From the NCBI GenBank assembly GCA_029242715.1, contig JAQWTL010000020.1, forward strand, positions 248,001 to 312,000: a stretch of DNA of 64,000 nucleotides, written 5' to 3'. The notes below the pieces were generated by a model. That model was not told the origin of the DNA and did no database searches. It was given only the letters and a program-made list of their open reading frames with translations. Source of the stretch: Phycisphaerales bacterium. GTDB taxonomy: Bacteria; Planctomycetota; Phycisphaerae; Phycisphaerales; SM1A02. Shown here one piece after another: positions 54,155-62,600 of this stretch. Position 1 is the stretch's first letter. Each line of letters opens with the position of its first letter. The position numbers were made by a program, and so were the translations under genes.

Positions 54155-54301
54155 TCACTTTGACAACCTGCATTGCTGCGAGCCCGGGTAGGACTGCGAC
54201 TCGGCGTCCTCTTTCTTGTCTTCGTCTTCCGGTTCCCAACCCGCCTTATCAGCGGAAGGCCCTGAAGACCACTAGCGGAAATGACCGCTAATGCGATTGG
54301 T
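54155..54301 (-). other. Spacer between rplC and rplD with a same-frame acidic segment
   Basis: Continuing the rplC reading frame past its TAG (54304) and a second TAG (54274), there are 38 sense codons to a TGA at 54157. They encode a strongly acidic stretch (EPEDEDKKEDAE). A 6-base hairpin (TAGCGG / CCGCTA at 54273-54278 and 54285-54290) lies just after the rplC stop. There is no ATG for a separate gene. It may be a remnant of an rplC tail, a regulatory leader of rplD or chance. Confidence 0.35.
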
Positions 54302-54979
54302 CTACTTCTTCTTTCGTGCTGCCGTTGTCTTTACCCTGTTAAGTCGAACAGACGGGCGAACGAATACGCTTGCGTTATTCGGCCCAGGGACTGTTCCCTT
54401 CACAAGAATTAAATCTCTATCAGTATCAATTGCGATAATCTCGAGGCTGCGTGCGGTGACATTCTCATCACCCATGTGTCCGGGCATCCGCTTGCCCTTC
54501 TTGAGCTTCGGACCAGTACCAAGGTTGGCAGAGTGGCCGCCGATTGAACCTACAGAACGGTGACGCCTCTTGACACCGTGAGAAGCCTCGAGGCCGGCGA
54601 AGTTGTGACGCTTCATGCCGCCTTGAAAGCCCTTGCCCTTGCTTCGACCGCAGATGTCGACGAAGGGAACATCCTCAAAACACTCGACGGTGATCGTGTC
54701 ACCAAGTTCAACATCCACCTCTTCCGTACGAAGTTCACGATGGAATCGTTTGGGAGAAGCCCCTGCCTTGTGATCATGCCCGATGACTGGCATCGTGCTG
54801 CGACGAGCATTTATATCCTCGTAGCCGATCTGGATAGCGGAATAGCCATCCGTCTCTTCAGTCTTCACCTGCGTGACAACACACGGGCCAGCCTGAATGA
54901 CTGTCACGGGGATATTGACACCTTCTTCAGTGAAGTAGCGGGTCATTCCGAGTTTTCTGCCAAGCAGTGCAGAAGCCAT
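54302..54979 (-). CDS. rplC: Ribosomal protein uL3
   Basis: This 225-residue protein initiates large-subunit assembly. The methylated-Gln region (GVKRRHRSVGSIGGHSANLG), the KGKGFQGGMKRHNF loop and AGKMG-like KGKRMPGHMGDENVT block are present. It is located between rpsJ and rplD. Confidence 0.97.
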   Translation of the reverse strand: MASALLGRKLGMTRYFTEEGVNIPVTVIQAGPCVVTQVKTEETDGYSAIQIGYEDINARRSTMPVIGHDHKAGASPKRFHRELRTEEVDVELGDTITVECFEDVPFVDICGRSKGKGFQGGMKRHNFAGLEASHGVKRRHRSVGSIGGHSANLGTGPKLKKGKRMPGHMGDENVTARSLEIIAIDTDRDLILVKGTVPGPNNASVFVRPSVRLNRVKTTAARKKK

Positions 54980-55082
54980 GTTCCCGAACCTTGCGTTGTT
55001 GACGTCGCCTAGCAGGCCTGCGTTGCACGAGTCGGGCCCGCCTACTTTGGCCCGTTCGCGTTTACTCTTAAAAACCTGATCG

Positions 55083-55391
55083 TCAGGCCTTGATCTTCAC
55101 AAAGACGCCGGCCGGAACAACCAGTCGGTTGAGGGCCTCGACAGTACGTGGATTTGGATCTTCAATGTTGATGATCCGCTTGTGCGTACGTATCTCGAAT
55201 TGCTCACGTGATTTCTTGTTAACAAACGTCGACCTATTGACGGTATAGATCTCACGCCGAGTAGGGAGTGGAATGGGACCGGCAACACGTGCACCAGTAC
55301 GCTTTGCATGCTCGACGATTTCCTTCGCCGAAACATCCAACGCTTGGTGGTCGTATGCCTCCATCCGGATCTTGATCTTCACCGATGACAT
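55083..55391 (-). CDS. rpsJ: Ribosomal protein uS10
   Basis: This 102-residue first gene of the supercluster starts [20 protein letters not shown] and has [35 protein letters not shown]. Besides translation it also joins NusB in antitermination. Elongation factor genes that often precede it (tuf, fusA) are not here: the next gene upstream is divergent. Confidence 0.97.
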   Translation of the reverse strand: MSSVKIKIRMEAYDHQALDVSAKEIVEHAKRTGARVAGPIPLPTRREIYTVNRSTFVNKKSREQFEIRTHKRIINIEDPNPRTVEALNRLVVPAGVFVKIKA

Positions 55392-55414
55392 CGATTCGTT
55401 ATTCCATTAACAAT

Positions 55415-55433
55415 CCGGTTTTCGAACAACCGG
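55415..55433 (-). promoter_or_regulatory. Hairpin in the rpsJ leader
   Basis: CCGGTT (55415-55420) and AACCGG (55428-55433) form a 6-base stem with a 7-base loop, about 24 bases upstream of the rpsJ ATG. It could be a binding site for a ribosomal protein that controls the operon. Confidence 0.35.
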
Positions 55434-55499
55434 TACACGTTTTCAACTCGTCCATATCAAGACAACGCCCACGGCCACACGACCGAAGGCGAAACGACG

Positions 55500-55527
55500 A
55501 TGATAGGCCTCCGGCCGCCTTTGTCAA
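55500..55527 (-). promoter_or_regulatory. Sigma-70-type promoter for the ribosomal supercluster
   Basis: The minus strand has TTGACA (-35, 55527-55522), a 16-base spacer, and TATCAT (-10, 55505-55500), one change from TATAAT. A transcript from about 55493 would have a leader of about 100 bases before the rpsJ ATG at 55391. No other equally good match is seen in this 214-base gap. Confidence 0.7.
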
Positions 55528-55605
55528 GGTTCAAGGGGGCCTGGGCCCACTTCTCAGACCAAATCCGATCCCCCCCAAGCACCTCAGCGAGGGTACAGTT
55601 CCGGG

Positions 55606-57042
55606 ATGCTCAACTTTGTCATGACGCTCATTATTGGCCTGGTACTCCAGGCACCGGAATCCCCTGGTATGGCCCCTGGTGGGTCTGCCACAGCCCAGGC
55701 CTCTGGCGGCAAACAGACCCAATCAGCCCTCTTGGACAGAGATACCTTCATAAGCAACGAGGTGGGCATCAGCATGGCCCTCCCGAAGGGGTCAATAATC
55801 ACATCCCGGAAGGCTGGCCAAACCCCCTTTTTCATCATCCGCGATGGATCTGAGACCCCTGCCTGGAGCCTCAGACTGGAATCTGTTCCCAGCAATGACC
55901 CCACAGCAGAAGCCATGATCCAACGCCTGATGCTGTCCCAGGAAAATGAGGACAAGAGCCTCCAGATTCTGCAAGATGAGGCCTGCACAGTTGACGGAGT
56001 GCCTGGGCACCTGGCCTGGGTCCGTGAAACCCTGCCCGATGGCAAGGCGGTCATTTTTGGCTGGCTGATCTTGCCACAGGGCCGTTTGAGCGGCCAATTG
56101 CACTACATGGTCGGCACGGTCATCACGATGCCGCATATGTACGAGGTGGTCCAGCCGGAAATGAATCGGGCTTTTCGATCAATCCTGCTTCGGAGCCCCG
56201 GGGTCGCAAGTGGACTTGCCCAGATTGAAGCCGATCAAACCACCGATTTCCTGGCCAGTCTCACCAAGGACAAACTCCAATCCATGACGGATCACCGCAC
56301 CTGCCGGCGGATTTACCGCCCAGGCCAGGGCGGCGAACCTGATCAGGAAGTGGCTTATTCAATCTTCACGCTGGAAGCCGCACCAATGGGAGCCCTCCAA
56401 CCCGGAAACATGTCGGAGATGTTCAGCCCCGATGAAAAGGAGGAGGGGCTGCTTGTAAAAGTCCACTCCCGAATCGTCGTGGATGCCGATCGAGAAATCT
56501 ACATGGACATGCTCGGTCTTTACTGGGTGGCATGGGATCTGTCCCATGAAGCCTGGAGCGCCTTTGTAACCCGACGCCAACGAGCGGCAACACGTACCGA
56601 AAAGGAATTCGGTTTTCGAACCCGGCAATCACTGGGGCAGCCACGACAGAGACTCGTGGTCATCAAGCAGGATGATGAAATCAACCTTCGTCAGCCCTAT
56701 GAATGGCAGATACCTTCACCATGGATGCCAAGAGCGCTGACTTGGACACTTGGCATGTTTCTTCCTCGGGACAAGTCTTTGGCCATGAGCTACGCCTTCT
56801 TTGACCACAGACAATCAAGTCCTCAAATCGGGACTCGCAGAGATGAATGGACTCCGCTTGACGACCAGGGAACCCGGTGGCTTCTTCAGACCTGGATTGA
56901 CGACGCCGGATTGCCAACCAGAAGTGAGTACGGCGTCAAAGGACTCATCAGGCAAACCAATCCTGATGGCGTTGTCATGGAAACCACCACACCTGAGAAT
57001 ATTGAGCAGATCTGGAGTCGGGCAGGCCTGAAAACTCCCTGA
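55606..57042 (+). CDS. Hypothetical protein with an N-terminal hydrophobic leader
   Basis: The 478-residue protein begins with a hydrophobic leader (MTLIIGLVLQ), perhaps a signal peptide, and then a low-complexity linker. The rest is mixed alpha/beta with segments such as SNEVGISMALPKGSIITSRK and AWSLRLESVP near the N-terminus. These suggest a secreted domain of the kind that is common in planctomycetes. I do not recognise a family. The gene runs divergently from the ribosomal operon and convergently with the next minus-strand gene. Confidence 0.6.
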   Translation: MLNFVMTLIIGLVLQAPESPGMAPGGSATAQASGGKQTQSALLDRDTFISNEVGISMALPKGSIITSRKAGQTPFFIIRDGSETPAWSLRLESVPSNDPTAEAMIQRLMLSQENEDKSLQILQDEACTVDGVPGHLAWVRETLPDGKAVIFGWLILPQGRLSGQLHYMVGTVITMPHMYEVVQPEMNRAFRSILLRSPGVASGLAQIEADQTTDFLASLTKDKLQSMTDHRTCRRIYRPGQGGEPDQEVAYSIFTLEAAPMGALQPGNMSEMFSPDEKEEGLLVKVHSRIVVDADREIYMDMLGLYWVAWDLSHEAWSAFVTRRQRAATRTEKEFGFRTRQSLGQPRQRLVVIKQDDEINLRQPYEWQIPSPWMPRALTWTLGMFLPRDKSLAMSYAFFDHRQSSPQIGTRRDEWTPLDDQGTRWLLQTWIDDAGLPTRSEYGVKGLIRQTNPDGVVMETTTPENIEQIWSRAGLKTP

Positions 57043-57064
57043 TCGACGCCGGTCCCCAGCAGCC

Positions 57065-58366
57065 TCATCGAACTGAATCGAGTGAGGCTTCCTCAACATC
57101 CTCGGCCAGTTGGTCAAGCGTATCCTCTGGATGGAAGAAGAAATCCCAATCACGGCGGGCTGTTGTCCTACGCGCATCACGGACACGTCCGGCGATGGCT
57201 GGCGAGGATTCCCGCTTGTCATCACGCATCGTTGCCAGCGTCTGATGCATAGAAGCAAATGCTTCACGTCGTTGGTCGCTGCCTCTGGGTGCTGATTCAA
57301 TGGATGCCAAAGCTTCACGTTTCTTCGGTCCTGGACCTTCCGCGGCCTCCTCGATGGATTCGGGATCGTGATAGGCCCGACGTCCACGTGAAACCAGCGA
57401 CTGTCCCAGCCTTGAAATCGCTTCAAGACCCGGCATGGGAAGACGCACATCTGCGGTCACAACCATGAAGGGCATGACCTCCAGACCCAGCCACTGCCTG
57501 ATCCAGCCTTCCATGAGCGCGTCGTATCTCGCGCCCCCAGTTCCATGTACAAAGAGATCGCAACCTGCCAATCGCATGATCGCCGTGATCACAAGGGCCT
57601 TGGGAAGCAAGTTGGCTTCATCCAGGTCCTGACGGCGAGCGGTCCGACGTTCGTTGCTCCGGATGTCCCAAAGCGGCAACTCACCTGCAGCCATGTCCAA
57701 TGGACGAATGCCTGCATCAGGATCCACGCTTACCGCATTGTTGTAGGCCTGAACGCAACGAACCGCATCCCGCTGCATCCTCTCCAGAAGCCATCGACCA
57801 CAAGACGTCTTCAGAAGTCTTGATGCCCCAAGCACAGTAGGCCTTCCTGCCCACCGACGAGCCAGATGCAACTGGGCACGCATCAACTGAGACGCCAGCG
57901 AAAGATCGCTGCTGCCGGAACGGATTGCCTCTGACAATTTCTCAAATGGTTCCAGGTTGAAATCAGCCAACCCTGCAAGCCATTCAAGGCCTGCTGGCTC
58001 GGTTGCAGGCTGCATGCCCAGCGCCAGTTCGGGGTTGGAATCAAAGAGCCGAATGGTACTGCTGCAAGGCAGACCATCTGCATCAAGGAACGGAACCTCG
58101 ATCAGTCCGGGATCGCCCGCGACCGTATCGATGTTCAGAACCAGTGGCGTGGCCTGCTGCTCCTGTGCCAGGACGCGCATGGCCATGAATTTCGCCAGTA
58201 TGCCCGGATGCCAATGCATGGGCGCGTGGCCGGTCGCCACGATGGGCCTTGAATCGGGCAACTTCAGGGCACGCCGGGTTTCCGAAATGATCGCTGCTGG
58301 AAGCCCCGGACCCGACCCACGTGGGGACGGTGGCACAATCCTGATCCTTGAAATCGAATCAACCAT
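57065..58366 (-). CDS. BshC-like protein of unknown function
   Basis: From the ATG at 58366 the protein has 433 residues (the longer frame to 58501 has an unlikely leader). The N-terminal half (PIVATGHAPMHWHPGILAKF, PLVLNIDT) parallels the TGQQPG...GPxxxxxK opening of BshC, the cysteine-adding enzyme of bacillithiol synthesis. The second half (DLFVHGTGGARYDALMEGWI, RQWLGLEVMPFMVVTADVRL) parallels the substrate-binding glycine loop of that fold family. The long C-terminal part is helical and charged. Whether it joins cysteine to a sugar is not known. Its start overlaps the end of a glycosyltransferase gene by 8 bases. Confidence 0.5.
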   Translation of the reverse strand: MVDSISRIRIVPPSPRGSGPGLPAAIISETRRALKLPDSRPIVATGHAPMHWHPGILAKFMAMRVLAQEQQATPLVLNIDTVAGDPGLIEVPFLDADGLPCSSTIRLFDSNPELALGMQPATEPAGLEWLAGLADFNLEPFEKLSEAIRSGSSDLSLASQLMRAQLHLARRWAGRPTVLGASRLLKTSCGRWLLERMQRDAVRCVQAYNNAVSVDPDAGIRPLDMAAGELPLWDIRSNERRTARRQDLDEANLLPKALVITAIMRLAGCDLFVHGTGGARYDALMEGWIRQWLGLEVMPFMVVTADVRLPMPGLEAISRLGQSLVSRGRRAYHDPESIEEAAEGPGPKKREALASIESAPRGSDQRREAFASMHQTLATMRDDKRESSPAIAGRVRDARRTTARRDWDFFFHPEDTLDQLAEDVEEASLDSVR

Positions 58367-59126
58367 GGCACGTGGTCTCGCCAATGGCCAACCCGTCATC
58401 TGCGCCTGCTGGAAGGCTCGAAGACATCCTGATGATTTCCTCATACAGCGTCGACTGATAGAAACGCAGTCGGCGAGCATGGTCATCAAGGGGGCCGCCA
58501 AACGAACGAGAAGGATCGTTGTAGATCAGACGAACAGGTAACTCATCGATGGCAAGTCCTGCGGCAACCGCCTGCACCCAGAACATCATCGGAAAATCGT
58601 ATCCATCCACGTCCATGACGAGATCCACACAGGCGTCGACGCGATAGGCCTTGAAACCACAGAAAGCATCGGTCAGGGACAGGCCCAGCCGGCTGTTGAT
58701 TTCATGGGTCATGAGCCGGTTGATCTGGCGGCGATCTGCAGGAGGCATGTCGCCATCCTGACACTCCAGCAAGTACCGGCTTCCGGAGATGACATCCACG
58801 CCACCTTCCTTGATGCGTTCCTCGAAGAGTGGAATAGCCGCCGGTTCGTGCTGAAGATCACAATCCATGGTGATCAGCCATTCATAGCCGTCTTCCCGAG
58901 CCCATTGGAACATGTCCCGGGTCGAGCGACCGTAGCCACGATTGGTGGCATGACGAACAATCTTGACCGGCTGCTCAGACAACAAGCGGGCCGTGTCATC
59001 GGTCGAACCATCATCAATGACGAGAACATCTTCCGTGTACTGGAGGACCTCCTGGAGAACCTCGGTCACGAAAGCCGCCTCGTTGTAGACGGGTATTCCA
59101 ACAAGTATTCGATCGTTCTTCGACAT
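58359..59126 (-). CDS. Family 2 glycosyltransferase, DPM1-like
   Basis: The ATG at 59126 gives 255 residues with no membrane segment. The GT-A domain starts VGIPVYNEAAFVTEVLQEVL, has IDDGSTDDTARLL, a DxD motif in MDCDLQHEPAAI and a GSRYLLEC loop. The FCGFKAYRVDA and QVAAAG-type region follow. It resembles polyprenyl-phosphate mannosyl- or glucosyltransferases that use nucleotide sugars. It overlaps the BshC-like gene by 8 bases, so both are probably co-expressed. Confidence 0.85.
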   Translation of the reverse strand: MSKNDRILVGIPVYNEAAFVTEVLQEVLQYTEDVLVIDDGSTDDTARLLSEQPVKIVRHATNRGYGRSTRDMFQWAREDGYEWLITMDCDLQHEPAAIPLFEERIKEGGVDVISGSRYLLECQDGDMPPADRRQINRLMTHEINSRLGLSLTDAFCGFKAYRVDACVDLVMDVDGYDFPMMFWVQAVAAGLAIDELPVRLIYNDPSRSFGGPLDDHARRLRFYQSTLYEEIIRMSSSLPAGADDGLAIGETTCHG

Positions 59127-59171
59127 GAGTGGCTGAGGATTGTATCCAACTCGCCGATCACATGCCTTCAA

Positions 59172-60185
59172 TTAATCGCTGAGAAGTTCACGCCGATACA
59201 TTCGCGTGCCGGTTCCGGCCGCACGTTCCGTGAACATCCCACCTTCCACTGACCGACCTGATCCTTCTGGATCAACTGCCGCCAGTGACATGGCCACTCG
59301 TGCATCCGTATTGTCCAATTGCGCCACAAGTACGGCCTCTGGTGTCATGGGTGGACGCAAGGCACCGTATTCAGGCTCACCATGGTGGCTCAGGAGGATG
59401 TTGTGCAGGACTGCCAGGTCATCGACTGGCATGGGTGGGTCCAGATCTCTGGCGCAATCCTCCAGCCAGATGGATGCCCGGGCAATATGCCCTACGAGGT
59501 TCCCATCCGCCGTGTACTCAAAGCCCTTGTGCCAGGAAAGTTCGGTCGTCTTGGCAAGATCATGCAGGAACAGACCCATCATCACCAGATCCCTGTTCAA
59601 CCTCGGCTGCCCTGATTCATCGACGTAGGTTCCAAGGACCGCATCGGCCATCCGCATCAACTGCCATGTGTGCTCAAGCAGTCCGCCGATCCAGGCATGG
59701 TGCATCACCATGGCTGCCGGACTCCGACGGAATGCCTTCATCAGCACATCGTCTTCGGTGTAACGCCTGGACAAGGCTCGCATCGAGGGATGCTCCAGAG
59801 AATCCAGGAGGCCTGTCACCGATTTGTACATCATGTCGATGTCGAAACGGGTATGAGGCAGAAGATGCGTGAGTTCCGACTCGGTCACCTGAGCCGGCTC
59901 GATGTCATGGATGTTCACCTGCGGCAGACCATTGAATTCCACGATCTCCCCATCGAGACGTACGAAACCCGTGCTGGTGCAGTCATCCAGGTCGAAGTCA
60001 TCCAGTTTCCATTTACGTCCAGCGACTTCACCAGAAGCATCCCGAAGCAGACACTTGAGGTATTGGCCACCATTCCGGTTCGTGCCTATCTGGGGATTGA
60101 CGAGTGAATACAACCCCTCGCGAAGATACATCCCCGCCTGGAGTTCACGAACGGTCGGACTTTGTGCAACATGATGATCGGCCAT
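59172..60185 (-). CDS. 3'-5' exoribonuclease of the YhaM type
   Basis: The 337-residue protein has an N-terminal OB-like domain (YLKCLLRDASGEVAGRKWKL) followed by an HD domain with MVMHHAWIGGLLEHTW, and FLHDLAKTTELSWHKGFEY (His/Asp metal ligands), and ILLSHHGEPEYGALRPPMTP near the C-terminus. YhaM/CBF1-type enzymes degrade RNA from the 3' end in the cytoplasm. It lies upstream of the glycosyltransferase gene without overlap. Confidence 0.82.
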   Translation of the reverse strand: MADHHVAQSPTVRELQAGMYLREGLYSLVNPQIGTNRNGGQYLKCLLRDASGEVAGRKWKLDDFDLDDCTSTGFVRLDGEIVEFNGLPQVNIHDIEPAQVTESELTHLLPHTRFDIDMMYKSVTGLLDSLEHPSMRALSRRYTEDDVLMKAFRRSPAAMVMHHAWIGGLLEHTWQLMRMADAVLGTYVDESGQPRLNRDLVMMGLFLHDLAKTTELSWHKGFEYTADGNLVGHIARASIWLEDCARDLDPPMPVDDLAVLHNILLSHHGEPEYGALRPPMTPEAVLVAQLDNTDARVAMSLAAVDPEGSGRSVEGGMFTERAAGTGTRMYRRELLSD

Positions 60186-60207
60186 GCATCGAGGATACCA
60201 ATGACAA

Positions 60208-61107
60208 CTAGGCCCGTGGCACCTGACTCATCACAGCCGGTACTTCCTCGGCAAGATCTGCGGCCAACATCCCTGCAGAGCCATTCCGAGATGCCCACTG
60301 CTCACCCGCCACTGCATGAATCCATGTCCCCCAGGCGGCAAGATCCCATGGGTCCGACATGTCCGCATGCACCCCCTGAGCCAACAGACCGCCGATGATC
60401 CCGGCAAGGACATCACCGGTTCCCCCAGTGGCCAACACAACGGAGCCTCGCTCGCAGGTCCAGGATTTGTCATTGCTTGCCACGACCGTGCCCTGCCCCT
60501 TCAGCACACAGACTGCATTCAAACAGCCACTCAACTTTCTGGCAGCCTCGACACGCTCACCAGCAGATCTCGGTTTCAGTGGAAGATTCAACGCTTCAGC
60601 CAGCCGATCGTATTCACCAGGATGTGGCGTCAGCACCACCGGATTCCGGAAGGTCATGCCATGACCGGCTTCACTGGCGAACACGTTGAGCCCGTCGGCA
60701 TCCAGCACGATCGGCGGACTGTCGTCTGACTGGAGTACTGATGTCACCAAGGCACGTGAACGCTCTGAAGCACCAAGGCCAGGTCCGATGATCACCGCCT
60801 GGACCTGCGGCAACATTTCCATAACGCTCGCAACAGCCTGGCTGGGTTCTTCTGACAACGGCAGACCCGTTGCAGACGGAGCCACTTCCAGACATGAAGA
60901 CAGGATGGTGCGCGGAGTCGCCAGGATTGCGCGGCCCGCACCAGCTCGCAGAGCACCAATGGCTGCGAACGAGGGACCGCCCACCATGCAGGCCTTCTCA
61001 TCATCACACCCACCAATGACCAAGACAGTCCCGAAGATGCCCTTGTGGCCATCCTCTGGTCGTGATGGCAAGGGCGCCGCTGGGGGCATCAGGTCATCAC
61101 GTGTCAT
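60208..61107 (-). CDS. nnrD: ADP- or ATP-dependent NAD(P)H-hydrate dehydratase
   Basis: This enzyme repairs hydrated NAD(P)H. The carbohydrate-kinase fold is shown by KGIFGTVLVIGGC, GALRAGAGRAILATP, AVIIGPGLG, VLDADGLNV and the phosphate-binding GGTGDVLAGIIGGLLAQG. The epimerase domain often fused in front is absent: the gene starts directly with the kinase fold. The 299-residue length fits the dehydratase alone. Confidence 0.88.
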   Translation of the reverse strand: MTRDDLMPPAAPLPSRPEDGHKGIFGTVLVIGGCDDEKACMVGGPSFAAIGALRAGAGRAILATPRTILSSCLEVAPSATGLPLSEEPSQAVASVMEMLPQVQAVIIGPGLGASERSRALVTSVLQSDDSPPIVLDADGLNVFASEAGHGMTFRNPVVLTPHPGEYDRLAEALNLPLKPRSAGERVEAARKLSGCLNAVCVLKGQGTVVASNDKSWTCERGSVVLATGGTGDVLAGIIGGLLAQGVHADMSDPWDLAAWGTWIHAVAGEQWASRNGSAGMLAADLAEEVPAVMSQVPRA

Positions 61108-62600
61108 TCGTGATCCACACGCACCACATCGATTTCGATCTTGCCAAGCAATCCGACCAGGCCCGACATGTCGGCTGATCCTGTTCCCTGTGAAAGCGCC
61201 GAGGTGTTCGTGGCAATATGACCACCGCTGAACTCGACTGGAAGCGTCGCATCAAGATCTACCCAGTGCCCATCGATGAGCGCCTGTGTCCACATGTGCC
61301 AGCCAAAGGCTCCTTCGCCCTTTTCGCCGATACCGGGCACGTACACCAGGCCAGTGACAACACGTGCCGGAATGCCATCCGCCCTGAGCAAGGCTGCCAA
61401 CAGCACACCATGTTCACTGCAATCACCTGTTTGGCTGCGGGCAACCTCCGAGGCACTGGCAAATGCAGTCGCCAGGTTCTTGTTGGTGATGTATTCCAGC
61501 ACAAAGGAACGCAGGGCCTGAGCACGCAACATCGGGTCGTCATCCCGCACCTCTGACAAGGCCTCGTCACGAAGCGTGATCACTTTTTCATCCTGAGGAT
61601 CGATCATGACAGACTGACCCAGATAGTCCTCGTCAGTAATCTCTTCTGACGTCGCGGGCTGCGGAGCATCCATGTCCACGACTACAGTGACACTGTCATC
61701 AGTTCGACCTGCAATGCTCTGATACCCCTTGGACGGCAATTCAAGAGCCGTGTCATCCTTTGTACGAACACGCATGACTACCCGGCGTGCCTTCCAGGGA
61801 TCCGAGATCGGCTGATCTGGTTCAACCATCAGTTTGAAAAATACCTCAGGAGCTGAATCCGGCTCCTGCATGGCCTCTTTCCTGGGCTCGAGCTTCATAC
61901 GGAGAATCCCGAAGCCAAGATCCGTCTCATTGGCAACCATGACCCCGTCCGTGGAAACCCAGTTCTTGGAAGGAACCTGGGGCGTTGCACTGTTCACCAT
62001 TATCCAGATGGTTGTTGGAATCATGCGACCCTGGATCTCAAGGTCCTCCTCACCGATTCTCGTGTAGGTCACGGTGATGATCTGTGGACCGATTTCCGGC
62101 GTCATCATCTTGATCATGATTTCCTCGGCACCTGCCTTGGCACGCTCAGTGAAATACTGCTGCGCGTCATAGGGCAACAACCACCGTTCCTCTGGAAGAG
62201 GTACTTGGCTGGTGACCGGTGGCCCCCCGCTTGTCTCGAGGATGTGGATGCCATCAGGCTTGAATGTCCACTTTGAGATGGTCTTGGCCATGCTCATGTC
62301 CTGGACCATCTTGGCCGAGATGGGCTTGCCGGAAGTCGTGGATTTCCAAGTCGATTGAATGGCAACCTCGATTTTCATCTGGCCGCGTTTGAAGACCATT
62401 TCCATGTCGGTCTTGCTCGTCCTCTGATCGCCTTCGACCGTGAAGGTGGAATGCTGCCACCCAACACGTCCCCCAGCGATCTCGATGCCATACCAGAGAT
62501 CCTCAAGGACCTCTTCGGCCTGGACGGCCGTGCCACCAAACAAGGACAAAAGGAGAAAAAACGAAGCAAAGAAAGTGTGCATGTATCTAGTTTGCGTCAT
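61104..62600 (-). CDS. Exported transglutaminase-like protein
   Basis: A signal peptide (FFASFFLLLSLFGGTAVQA) precedes an N-terminal beta-rich region of about 300 residues (WYGIEIAGGRVGWQHSTFTV). A transglutaminase-like fold follows with the Cys-His-Asp triad in SQTGDCSEHGVLLAALLRA (Cys near residue 393), FGWHMWTQALIDGHWVDLDA. Such proteins are extracytoplasmic cysteine proteases or cross-linking enzymes. The ATG at 62600 has GGAGG 8 bases upstream. It overlaps lysS by 14 bases. Confidence 0.82.
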   Translation of the reverse strand: MTQTRYMHTFFASFFLLLSLFGGTAVQAEEVLEDLWYGIEIAGGRVGWQHSTFTVEGDQRTSKTDMEMVFKRGQMKIEVAIQSTWKSTTSGKPISAKMVQDMSMAKTISKWTFKPDGIHILETSGGPPVTSQVPLPEERWLLPYDAQQYFTERAKAGAEEIMIKMMTPEIGPQIITVTYTRIGEEDLEIQGRMIPTTIWIMVNSATPQVPSKNWVSTDGVMVANETDLGFGILRMKLEPRKEAMQEPDSAPEVFFKLMVEPDQPISDPWKARRVVMRVRTKDDTALELPSKGYQSIAGRTDDSVTVVVDMDAPQPATSEEITDEDYLGQSVMIDPQDEKVITLRDEALSEVRDDDPMLRAQALRSFVLEYITNKNLATAFASASEVARSQTGDCSEHGVLLAALLRADGIPARVVTGLVYVPGIGEKGEGAFGWHMWTQALIDGHWVDLDATLPVEFSGGHIATNTSALSQGTGSADMSGLVGLLGKIEIDVVRVDHE

